A DNA stretch of 64,000 nt from positions 47,974,501 to 48,038,500 of the forward strand of contig CM060842.1 in the NCBI GenBank assembly GCA_030762175.1. The letters are read 5' to 3'. Both the position numbers and the translations under genes were made by a program. Position 1 is the first letter of the stretch; every line of letters starts with the position of its first letter. This document shows, in pieces, positions 44,551 to 55,279 of the stretch. The stretch is from Metallyticus violacea. Its lineage: Eukaryota; Arthropoda; Insecta; Mantodea; Metallyticidae. The notes beneath the pieces were generated by a model, which ran no database searches, was not told the origin of the DNA, and saw nothing but the letters and a program-made list of their open reading frames with translations.

Positions 44551-45289
44551 CTGATTCATTTTTACATTCTATTTGGAGTATGTCTCAGAGGGCCAGACTG
44601 GAAACTATAACGCCACAGGGGTCGCCAGGCCTGGGATTCGGTCTCCCCTGTCCCAGGTCTGGCCTCTGAACTCACGCATTCTCAAACTCTGTACCTATAT
44701 GGATCACCATATAGGAGGAGTCTCTTGTCAAAACAGTTTCTGGTTTGCTGGCGTGCTCCTGCTCCTAGAGAATCTTGGTTTATATCTCTGTTTAATATCC
44801 CATGACTACTACTTCTGCATTTTCTATTTTGTGTACCTTCTAATCCCTTGTTTAGTTCCCTCTGGTTATCAACTATTTCACTATTTAGCTCATGTGGTTT
44901 GTGGGTCGGTTTATTCTTTCTTTTATCCTGATGGCTAAATATTTTTCTCTCAAGTTCAGTTTTATTATGGTTTATTCTATCCTCTGGCTCATTTCTATTA
45001 TCAATCATTTTTCTCCTAATTCTTTTCTGATTATTAATCATTTCTTTGTTTAGTTCTTTTTGATGATTAATTAATCTTTCCCCTAGCTCATTTGATTATT
45101 AGTTACTTTTTCTCCTAATTCTTTTTGATTATTAGTTAACATTTCTACTAATTCTTTTTGATCATTAATTAATCTTTCTCCTAATTCTTTTTTATCGTTG
45201 ATTAACCTTTGATGGCCACTCTTGAGCCTACTTACTATCTTTTGCTGATTATTACCTATCTAATTCATTAGCTTCTGGTGACCATTTCT

Positions 45290-45580
45290 GTCGGTCCTGG
45301 TGGTGTAATGGTTACCATACTTGCCTCCTACGCCCAAAACGCGGGTTCGAACCCGGCCAGGATCGATGGATTTTTTCGGGCGTAAAAATCCTAAGTATGG
45401 CTTCCTTCGGAAGGGAAGTAAAGCCGTGGGTCCCGTGTCGTACATTTACGGCACGAAAAAGAACCTCAAGCCTGAAAGAGAGGCCTCTGAGCATAATTTG
45501 TCGGCCGTTTCACGCCCTGAGTTGAATGGGACGCTGATGACCTGAGATGTTAAAGAGCGTCCATAAATAAACCAATAATA
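45290..45580 (+). mobile_element. tRNA-derived SINE (family 1) with 12-bp TSD
   Basis: Exact duplications GTGACCATTTCT at 45278-45289 and 45581-45592. Complete head with A and B boxes, body and an ATAAATAAACCA tail. Inserted into the coiled-coil repeat of the gag-like region. Confidence 0.93.
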
Positions 45581-46313
45581 GTGACCATTTCTTAGATTAT
45601 TTATTAATTCCTGCTGAACCTTTCTTAATCACTGCGTGTTATCTGACTGCACTTTTGCTGCTGCTGATTCTTTCTTAATTCCTGCATATTATCAGATTAC
45701 TCCTGCCTATGAAATCATGGCTGCTAGTCCCTTCCATTCCCTGAGAATTTTGCATGACTATTTCAGATTCCCTTTCCCTATCACTAACCTTTGCTCTTAA
45801 CTAACTTAATCTCTTCCCCATTATTCTGTGCTATGTTACTAACATTTTATTTCTCAACAATATCAAAAGAAACCCAATTATCACTTATACAAATACAAAA
45901 TACCACAAATATACAATACACAATTTCTAAAATGTACATATGATAAGAATTGCCTGTTTCTCTGTATCTTAACCTCCTGCAGCAGCTGCTGGTTTGATGC
46001 CCAGATATACGTTTCTTCACTTCAGGCCCCATCCTGGTATAGGTCTTTCCTGGTGTTGATGGTTACAACAAGCCTACATAGGCACCCACGGTCTCATCTA
46101 CTGGTCGCTCCCTGGTCGGAGTCGGTTGGCACCGTTTGACATTCGCGTCGTCTAGTTCTCGTTGCATAGCGGCATCGGAATCTCCTTTCCTCCTTCACGG
46201 CGCCAGAGCTTTGTCTCTTCTTCTTGGCAACGCTTTTCACCTCCCTCCTTGGCGTTGTGGGTCTTACCTCTCCTTCTTGGCGTCGCTTTTCACCTCCCTT
46301 TTGGCGTCTCGGA

Positions 46314-46433
46314 CCCCATGTTGGTCGCCAAAATTTGAAGTGTTTTTTTTTATAGGATGTAGATGGTGTAGCCCCATGTTGGGTGCCAAATTTGAAGTGG
46401 TTTTTAGTTGAAGTGGCCCACTGTTGGGCGCCA
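46314..46433 (-). other. Triplicated primer-binding-site-like motif
   Basis: Three minus-strand motifs follow the LTR: TGGCGCCCAACAGTGGGC (46433-46416), TGGCACCCAACATGGGG (46388-46372) and TGGCGACCAACATGGGG (46330-46314). The first matches the lysine-tRNA type of primer-binding site. Each is followed by a similar AAATTTGAAGTG-type spacer on the plus strand. Confidence 0.6.
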
Positions 46434-47589
46434 AATTTCAAGTGAATTTGTCGTCAATGTTGGTGTAGGCGGCTCGCGGGGGCGGCTTTAATTCGAAGTT
46501 ATTGCCGGAGGCGACCACCTAGATGTAATATCTGGTAGAGCTTCTGGCCGAGGGTCCCACTTCGTATCCCGGGTCTTTCAGGAGCCTGAAGTCGCCTTTT
46601 TGTGCTCTCGTGATCACAGGAGGAGAGATAAAAGGAAATGGTGTAAAACACACGACAGTGCCTTGTTCAACGCCTAGAAGTGTTTATTCATACGACAATT
46701 TGTTGACAGCCCCCTGGTTTGTTACCTCTTTGACGACGAAATTAGCGGGCTTCGCTGAACTGAACTAAAATTCGCATAACTACGACCCTGCCTAAAGTGC
46801 ATCTACTTATGCGAAATAACACAAATGACATGCAATATATAAAGACGCGTCTCTGGTTTTGCACTCGACTTGCTTTTTAACTTGAATACACTGGCCGACT
46901 GCCATCTAGAAAAAGCGTACCTTCTTTGCATCTCATAACTGCATATGCCGCCTGACCTGAACTCTGGAAAATGCGTCTACCGCCCAAACTGCGTGCTTCG
47001 CTACCCAATAACTTGCATAACCTGCCTGGCTTGTACTCGAAAAAACTGCATGCCTTAATGGTTTTTATTAATCTTAAGTGGGCCTGTAGCTGGTACATGC
47101 GTGCCTTAGCAAAGATGTTTCCTCTTTTATACTAATTCCGAAGAGTCCCCACGTGGTCCTTGAAGCTCACGGGGTCCACAGAAGTGTGCTCACGGCTTGC
47201 TAAGCCTTCAAAATATTCAAATATTATTGGTGAACTCTCACCCTCCCATACGCGCTCACTTTAAGCTTTTCAACTCTTTGGTCTCTGATTAGCGAGTTCG
47301 TAATCATCCGATGTCAAAGTGAAAGGAGACCATTCTAGCCAACACCTGCTTCTGTGGTATATTTAACGAACTTTCGAGCATTTTAGCAAGTGAGAATACA
47401 AAAGGCCTATTGTCTCGATTCATGCCGCACACCTGCACATTTAGCTTTGTTAACTTTGTGACAATAGGCAGCCTTTCGCTTGCAGTCCAAAGGTACAAAC
47501 CAAGGTAGCTTACTTACATTTTCCTAATACATGAAAGTTCCTTACTCACTACTACAGGCTATATAAAATATTTAATAATTATTACCATT

Positions 47590-47600
<11 letters not shown>
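46434..47600 (-). mobile_element. LTR copy B (5' LTR by orientation)
   Basis: About 1.17 kb, GC- and CpG-rich compared with its surroundings, ending at the primer-binding-site motif at 46433 on the minus strand. It is co-linear with copy A. Its outer edge merges into a TA microsatellite at 47590-47626, so the exact end and any target duplication cannot be set. Confidence 0.65.

Positions 47601-47626
<26 letters not shown>
47587..47626. repeat. (TA)n microsatellite
   Basis: About 20 TA units. Other AT runs are at 11141-11174, 49643-49681 and 59858-59900. Confidence 0.95.
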
Positions 47627-47629
<3 letters not shown>

Positions 47630-47639
47630 CATACTCAGG

Positions 47640-49729
47640 CACATAGGCTGTCAAGACCTGTAACATATTCTTTGGTACGGGTTTTCAAATTTATTTTTGT
47701 TTTTCCAATATATAACTGATCATAGTATTTGTAACTGATTTGGTAGAACTGATTTCAGAAGGTATAGGATCTTTACAGAAAGAGTGTAATACATTTGTAA
47801 TACTGTTGATGTTTTGAGGAGTCAAAATTTTTTTCTGTTTTTCATTTTTTTTTTAATTTACAGAACATGGTATGTAAATATTTTTATTGCATATTTTCTT
47901 TTATTTGAAACAGCCAGTGTCTTTGACATCTTTATCTGTAAACTTTTAAATTATTTTATGCATTAATTTTTTATGGAAGCCTTATTAGTGCTGTGTGGAT
48001 GTATTGTTTTTCTTTTCTACTGATTGGAGCATTTCCAATTTTATACAAGGCTATTTAAGGTGGCATGCTGCTGTGTTTTTGGATTAAAGCTATTATTTTT
48101 AATATAATTTTCACTGACCAAAGGTCAAACTATTATTGTCTATTGTAATCTTCAAATTTAAAAAGGGAATTCGCCCATTCTTTTCAGTTTCTAATGTAAA
48201 CTGCATTGGATCTTTTCTGTAATTTTAATAATTTAAAGGCATGGTGTCATGTTTTTAGAGGATCTGTTTCTAACTGCATTTTGGCCTGTAACCAGCAATG
48301 GCTGTCCCTTTAAGAATATATGGCAGGTAAGGTAATTTGAAAATGTGAAATTTTAGCATTCTTTTTCTCTCATGCACACATGCACATACACATACTCAGT
48401 ATACAAATGCATTTTTGAACTTTCCGTATTTATTTGTGACATTGGCAGACTTCAGGCATTCAGCCTCTTTGAATAAAAGTCAAACTAGAGCATGTAAACT
48501 GATGAGTAATGATATCTACAAAATAGTGTTTAAACTATGTATTTTCCTATCATTACATGTCTCTAATTATAGGTAACTGCAATAACAACTAGATTGGCCA
48601 AGCCTCCACACTAATAGCTGCATAGAAGGTGTGACCTGGTGAAAATTGAAGTTGTAGTTGCCATTATTTTGAGGTTCACGACTAGGCAACAGCAGAGAAA
48701 AAAGTATTTGCTTAATAGAATCATGCAAGGATTTGTTAAGTGATAAAACCTAAAATAACAAATGTTATTAATTGACAATAGCACAAGTAAAAATTACGAA
48801 GAATGAAACATTGATTTGTATACTACTAGTGTAACAAAAACAAATATTTTATGCTCAGCCTGGCAGTTAATAATCTACATTATCTTTCATTTTATTTATA
48901 TAAATATTAGTAGAATTTACTTTATATTCATTGTGTTTCCTGAAATATGTAAATAAAAAATAATATGCAATAGCAGTGCACCTCATTTCTTTTACTTACT
49001 TTGAAATACCTGTATATTTTTTTAATATCCTACGAGGTTTCCATTTAATACTTGTTTGGTATAATGTAAATGGAAATTCTGGATATAGCTGCATTATGTA
49101 AACAAAATTAAAGTTATGATAATATGTACCAGTGAACCAAACTGTATAATAGATAGTGATGGAACATTTTCTACCTTGAATACGAAGTTGTCTTAGCATC
49201 AATCATACAGCATAGCTGACCCTGAACTACCTCTAGTATTCCAATGTAAACAACAGAAGATTTCTGGCATGCAGCCGCAAATTCCAACCCCCTCCTTCTG
49301 ATGCCATGTACCCCAGCTTACATTAGGTTTATGGTGATATTTTGTTTCTGTAGGGTTTGCTGTATCTCTTATAACTTCAAGTAGCCAAAATACAAATATG
49401 GTTATTTTTCTTCACATTAACTATTGCATTTAACAACTTGTTTTCTGATTATATTTACAAGATTAACTGGAAAATTAAAAACAAAAAGAGATAGGTAAAC
49501 TTTAAGGATCTTATTGCCATACCAGACACGATATTTATTTAACAGCTCAACGTTTTATAATGAAAATCTAATATGGAAGTTTAAGAATATTGAATGTTCT
49601 AACATTCTACTCCATTTCACAATATATTTTAAATTCTTATGTCATATATATATGACATATATAATATATATATATATATAATGAAATGATAAATATATAC
49701 AGCAATTGCCTACCACTTGTGCGTGCTGT
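47640..49729. other. Unique AT-rich sequence, nothing recognised
   Basis: No coding, repeat or structural signature is found in this stretch between the LTR region and the CpG-retaining segment. Confidence 0.55.
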
Positions 49730-50290
49730 AACTATTTCATTACTCAATAATGCATAACTGAGCTGAGTGCAAGTTCGGTTGGGTTAGGTTACGTTTAGTT
49801 TCGATTACATATTGGTTCATACACGGCTTTATACACTTAATTACGATTCCAAAACGTTTTATATTGCTCATACTGATAAACGATTTCCATAATTTTGTGG
49901 ACTAGACACTACACGTGACAATTTTCGTTTATTACCGCGCTAATTTCTCTACATAAAAAATATCTAAACAGGTGATTGTTATTACATCACTTTGGATGAT
50001 CGATTAGTATTATATGACCCCCTATTCTGCGAGATTACGGACATCCTATCTGAATCCTCTTACATAAATAGATCCATGTAAAGAAAATATCAGGTTAGTT
50101 TGACACTCAACATAAACCCGGCCCCAAGAAATAAAAAGAATTAAACAGCGCCTTCTTTATTCCATAATTAAAAGGTTAGTTCTAATTGTTTCTTAATATA
50201 TTTGTACGTATCTCACGCAGTTTACTGTGACAAGCAACATCTGACCTGATGATTTGTGGAATTGTATGCAGCACAAACCTATTTCCCTTA
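49730..50290. promoter_or_regulatory. CpG-retaining unique region, candidate promoter
   Basis: About 15 CpGs occur in 49740-50060 despite low GC; comparable unique intron stretches here have zero to two per 300 bp. It contains CACGTGAC (E-box-like) and ACCGCGC. It lies about 9.4 kb upstream of the aldolase ATG and is free of recognisable repeats. Could be the promoter and 5' UTR exon of that gene, or another regulatory element. Confidence 0.35.
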
Positions 50291-51077
50291 TTATTCAAGA
50301 CTATGCTAAATATCACACACTGAAACATCATGAAAGACACAGTTGTAAATAAATGCACATACTTTTTCTACTAATTTAGTCTTTCTTGATTACAATAACT
50401 AGATAAAATCTAATCAAAACTTTTGTTACACATGCCACGTGAATTTCAGTCTTTTTTTTTTTTTTTTTTTTCGAGTTTGTATGCAAAACGCGGGGAATTT
50501 GAAAGTTTAAACATTACAACTATTTTTGTACTTGTAAAACTTCTGGCATTCAGTAAATTACTTTTGGAATTACCGATTATTTTAAACGTAGGCGACCATT
50601 TACAAAAATGTTGCTATTTTAGAAAAAAAAAAAAAAAACGTTTAATATGGTCATAAAGGAAATAATGTGTTCATAGAATTGTAAGTAAACACAGAAATAC
50701 ATCCCACAAATACTGCTAGTTGCTGCATAAATCTGCCCATACTATTGGAAACCACTGAAATTCAACGAAGTGCAGTTCTTGCATTATCATTCATATACTT
50801 TAAAATGAAAAAACATAACTAATTAATATATTTCCTAATTGCAGCAATTACAATATATATCTCACCATTATTACTATTTTTAGTGTCAATTTGGTAAACA
50901 AGAAATTAAAGTTATATGCTTAATGGAGCAGCACTTTGCAGAACTAGAACTGCAGCAGTTAGAGACTGATAATTATGCATTATTATTTAAAGTGTATTTA
51001 GGAAGCTACAGACAATGGAAGGTATATCCTATTAGAATTTATTAAATATGTTCACATTTGCACACACTTGTATAACT

Positions 51078-51130
51078 TAAAGGCACGTTTTGGGGGCAAT
51101 TGCTCCCATCATTAACTGTTGACTGACTAC
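51078..51130 (-). ncRNA. Degraded hammerhead-like core
   Basis: TTAATGA replaces CTGATGA and AAAA replaces GAAA. Stem II GGGAGC-AATT-GCCCCC is still recognisable. Predicted inactive. Confidence 0.4.
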
Positions 51131-51244
51131 TTAATATGGTGGCTGGATCCCAAGGTGCTTCTGTGGCAGCCTCTCTTGGTTAAAATAGAAACTTGCTGAA
51201 TTCCTCCATGGGTAGAACATCAAAATTCATTTAGTTTTTTCTAT

Positions 51245-51411
51245 ATCCTACATTAATGTGATTCAGTCAACAGCTGATTGATGGGAGGGACCTCTCCCGA
51301 AAGTAGTCCTAAGTTTTAAAAAGTAAATGGAGTTACTGTTAACAAATTGAACACATTAATGTAGGATATATTACCACTTCATTGTCTACAGCTTCGTAAG
51401 TACAATTTTAC
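51245..51411 (+). mobile_element. 167-bp mini-element with hammerhead and 14-bp TSD
   Basis: Exact duplications TTAGTTTTTTCTAT at 51231-51244 and 51412-51425. The insert has inverted ATCCTACATTAATGTG / CACATTAATGTAGGAT, a hammerhead-like core between them, and the shared tail ATATTACCACTTCATTGTCT. Excising it restores continuity of the host PLE ORF tail. Confidence 0.8.
51265..51322 (+). ncRNA. Hammerhead-like core with one inserted base
   Basis: CTGATTGA (one extra T) at 51273-51280, stem II GGGAG/CTCCC, an intact GAAA and an AGTAGTC stem III/cleavage region. Activity is uncertain. Confidence 0.5.
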
Positions 51412-52120
51412 TTAGTTTTTTCTATTTTTGTTGAAAGTTTTTTCTAGTTCTAATTGGATTGTAAAGTTCTTTCAGCAGCTTAGCCTCTGGTTTAATTTCA
51501 TGATTTTTGAGTCCAAAAATGAGCTGCCATTGCTGATTTACTATTTGCTTCAAACGAATATTTCTAAAGTGTTCCTTCTTAAAAATTTCTCTTTGTTTTT
51601 CTGATATATTTTTTATTACTATCTGCACATTTAATTTCATAAATTCCTGGTTTATTTTCTCTTGGTATATCTTTTACTGTGGAACTTATTAAAGTGTTGA
51701 TATTATATTTTGTTCTTTAGGGCTAGCTTCATGCCATGTTCTTTGAATATACTATTGAATTTGTCATGTAAGTTGAATGATATGTGAGACTTTTGAATTT
51801 CTTACTTTCCTTGATGTCCTTCAGTGTTGAAACCATTATTATAGAATTTTGTCTTTAAATTTATTGATAATTTTTATTATTGCACTTTGTTGAAACCATT
51901 ATTGTTGCATTAATTATTTGTTGATATTCCGTTTTGTACCTTCTGTGAGTGGGATGTTAATTATTCTGTGCTTCAAGCTGTAGAACATGGCATATTTGTG
52001 TGGGATTAGATTTGACTGTTATTTTTTAAGTAATTTTCTGTGTATGTATCTTTTCTATGGATTGCAAGATTGAATCAATCTGCATTATTTAAAATTTTAA
52101 AATGCAGTAATGGGAGCCAG

Positions 52121-54679
52121 TCATTTTTCTCCACTAGATCTATTAACAAACTCTGTAAGTGTTCATAATTTTCACCATAAACTTATTGTTAGGCCAATTT
52201 CTTCCAAAGAAATAAAAAATTATAGTCACTCAAATGCAAAGCTTCATCTGGATGGGATGAGATAAGTGCCTACTAAACTATTAAAAAGTGGTATGTCTGA
52301 ATTTAGAATTCCCTCAGTCATATTGGTAACCATTTATTAACATTAAGAATATTTTCAGAAAAATTTAAGCAGACTGTTATTAAACATTACCAATTTTTCC
52401 TGCCAGACAATCCACATCTTCTTAGGAAACTATCACCAACATGCATCCGTTCCCCATTAATAATCGACATAGCTTAGTTTTCAATGTTAAAGTTCCTCCG
52501 GTGTCTGAAGGTAAGTTGAATACACTCAATTGTTCATGTCCCCTCATATACAAAAGTCACAAACCATAAGATCCGGGGAACAAGGGACCATAAACCATAG
52601 CTAATAATTCTGAGACCAAATATCCAGCGCAGTTTTGTCATGGATCAATGTTAAATTTTTTTAGTCAGAGCCTGTCTCATGAAACTTCTATACTAACTTT
52701 AATATTGTTTTTCATGTTGGAACCAGGCTACCAGGAAATTTACACAAATGCCTGTCTTGTTCTGCCATATGACTTTCTGTACCTGATATATGGTTTGAAA
52801 ATTGACATACTACACAGTCTTACCATTGTACATTCTGCACTATTTAATGAAATCTGACTCTTGACTGCACAACTCAGAAATGAAACTCTTTCAAAATCCG
52901 ATTTAAAACTGACTGGAGGAGAGAATGGAGAATCTCAGTGTTTCGAGGGCAGTTGGTTCACTGGTGGGCTAATCTAACTTGCAGGAATTTTAAATTTTCT
53001 CACTGCTCTTGCACTGTAGAGTAATAGCTACTCTTTTGGAAAAGTTTTAGTGAAGTTATTGCTCTGTTCAAGCAAGTAATATGCCCTTGTATTATAATTA
53101 TGTACAGATAAGTTGATTTTGAAATTATAGGTTTTCAAGGCTCATGATAGAAATCTCTCCATTACGATTAAGAATATGGAAATATTAAATAATTGTCTAC
53201 GCAATTACTGAGAACCACATCACAGATGATTCTTATACATCTTTTTTTGCGAGATGAACACTTCCTTACAGTAGACAGAATAACTCCAAGAACTAGTCCA
53301 TTTCTAAAAATGGATTGAAAATATGCATAGTACAATTTATTAATGCACTTATCACAAGATTATCTAAACTTCTCAAAGCATAGCAGAGCTTTAGAACTGA
53401 GATCTCAATAAATTTCTTCCAGTTTAGTTTGTAGATTCCTGGACCCCACGAACTTCCTATGAGGAACTTTCCTTATTGTGTAATAATATATTTAGTAAAA
53501 TAGTCAATTCTGATACCTTCTTATTTTTAGTTCTAAATTGAATAAAGTTTTAGTCAAAATGTATTTAAAATTTATTAGCTTCAAACCAAACTCTTCAAAT
53601 GCAAGCAAATGAATTTATCCAAGGACCATAAGCATAATGACATCTTTTGAATTTTATCCTTAGGCACTTCTACCCAAAAAAACAAACTTGTTGCCCATTC
53701 AGGCAGGACCTTTTAAATAATAATATGATGCACAAAAAGAACTTTCACCAAACTAAAATATTAAAAAATTAGGGCAGAAGCTCAAATAAAACTGGTGTTC
53801 TCAGAAGTCTGCTTACATTATTTTATCTGCCACAAGTTGCACAAGCTGCCAAAATCAAATCCAGCACTCTCACTTAGCTATAGCACCCCACCTTGAAATT
53901 TGTTTTAATAAAAATTAACACAGTGAGTGAAAATGTTGATGGATGGAACAGATAATCACGCTTTTAAACAGGAAATGGAAGGGGGCTTACTTTAAACAGT
54001 TCTGAATATCTCACATAAATATAGATACACTATTGCAAAACGGTATGATGCACAGTGCAGAATCTCCAGTTGCTTAGCCTGGAACATATCTTTTATTAAG
54101 GGCAAGGTATTCATTCATACTTACTTGCTTACAGCTGTAGGAAGTAGCTAAGTACTGCATCCGTATAGTGTTGCTGATAAACATAATAGATGACCTGCTG
54201 AAGGAAATCAGAGATGCCACTTTCCTGCTAATCATGACACTTATCATACAGAGCTGCCTTTTTAAACTACTGATAGTAAACATAAGTGGCAGAAATGGAC
54301 TTTGATATTCCAAGGACAAAATTATACTAACAGCTCTCTTGTTGACCTACATTAATGTAACTAAATAAAAGATGTGATTTTCCAAACCTAAGTCCTAACA
54401 ATGTGCATGTGGCCATTTTCAAGGAATGCTAAGCAACATAAAAAACTTGGAAAAAAATACCAACATGCAAATCCAATGCTCTGGATGAAATATGTAGGGA
54501 AAGTAAACAGCAGTCCATACATTAAACTACGAATCCCTTCTTCTGTTCCTGTTCCTCCTCCTCATTATTATTACAATTGTTTTACATACATTTATAAATA
54601 GGTAATACTATTTTTATGTTTACATTAGTTACTTAGTTTATAAAATTGTAGTAATATTGTAGTCACACTATATACCAAG
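52121..54679. other. Intergenic sequence, nothing recognised
   Basis: Mixed AT-rich DNA. No coding frame with splice support or family similarity is seen. Confidence 0.5.
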
Positions 54680-55275
54680 AAGGGTGCCTCAGGAGGTAAA
54701 GTTTCAGACTCGTACTCAGAAGATCCATTTTAATTTCCATTTGGCCAATCATCCTGCCTTTTTTTCCTTCTCTTTTCCTGATCACTTAGGCAAATGCTGG
54801 GATGAATATTTTCCATCCTACAAATTTTCTGCTCTCAATCATTTCAGTGATTCTGTTACAGGGTCGAAAGTGCCAGTGCAAAGTGACTTGTGCTTTGTCA
54901 AGCTTTCTGCCCTGGCATCTAGCATGGAAGTAAACCTTCTGGAAGGCTCAAACTCCATGAGGGGGGAGACCCTCCATCATAGTGATAGTGTGTCCTATCT
55001 AGAAACATGTTAGGAACCTCTACATCTGCAGTCACTGTATATGGATCCTGGTTGCCCTTTTGTCTCCCTTACCTTATTTCTTATTCTTGCAAGTGCCCCC
55101 ATTGGGCTCATTGGCACAAAGGGTCAGTTGCGATCACAGCTCAAGTGTCAAAGTATCCTTCTCTGCCCCAAATAATCCATTCCAAAACACTGTATTTATT
55201 GTATGTATTTTTATAAGACTGGATGAGTAGAAGAAAAGGCCCTATGGCCTTAACTGTAAATCAAATAAATGTACA
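54680..55275 (+). mobile_element. tRNA-derived SINE (family 3)
   Basis: The head has GGTGCCTCAGGAGGTAAAG and CAGACTCGTACTCAGAAGA (A-box region), and a weak B box. The body carries CACTTAGGCAAATGCTGGGA and the tail GGCCCTATGGCCTTAACTGT ending in ATAAATG. No TSD was identified. Confidence 0.55.
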
Positions 55276-55279
55276 GGAG

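Larger units (their letters stand above)
44680..46441 (-). pseudogene. LTR-retrotransposon leader and gag-like coiled-coil region
   Basis: Minus-strand order from the primer-binding site: a short basic segment (46441-46094, PRREVKSVAKKKRQ, RCRYATRTRRRECQ), then a SINE at 45580-45290, then a repeated 11-residue pattern (LINDKKELGER, LINDQKELVEM, LTNNQKELGEK) at 45240-45050, continuing in the 45041-44682 frame (RRKMIDNRNEPEDRI, KTELERKIF). Charged 11-mers suggest a coiled coil, seen at the N-terminus of some gag-like proteins. Stops interrupt it. No capsid, protease, RT or integrase is visible. Confidence 0.5.
50995..52120 (-). mobile_element. Penelope-like element, decayed, carrying a nested mini-element
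   Basis: Minus-strand order: connector at 52080-51720 (MVSTLKDIKESKKFKSLTYH), GIY-YIG at 51690-51440 ([37 protein letters not shown]), a nested insertion at 51411-51245, the ORF tail at 51240-51130 (NEF, PMEEFSKFLF), a degraded ribozyme at 51130-51078, then a terminal arm and the shared tail near 51000. The RT catalytic site is not visible. Confidence 0.72.

Noticed and set aside
44573..44938. Plus-strand 121-codon open frame
   Set aside because: Lies opposite the coiled-coil gag-like frame on the minus strand. Hydrophobic composition comes from the T-rich complement.
46136..46411. Plus-strand open frame of 91 codons opposite the LTR leader
   Set aside because: Complement of the repeated leader. 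No family signature and no start context.
49778..49800. Telomere-like GGGTTAGGTTACG in the CpG-retaining region
   Set aside because: Only one and a half units of TTAGG, no array. Chance or a promoter motif.
54074..54319. 81-codon minus-strand frame
   Set aside because: No recognisable domain, no CpG or codon bias and no splice sites that connect to other exons.
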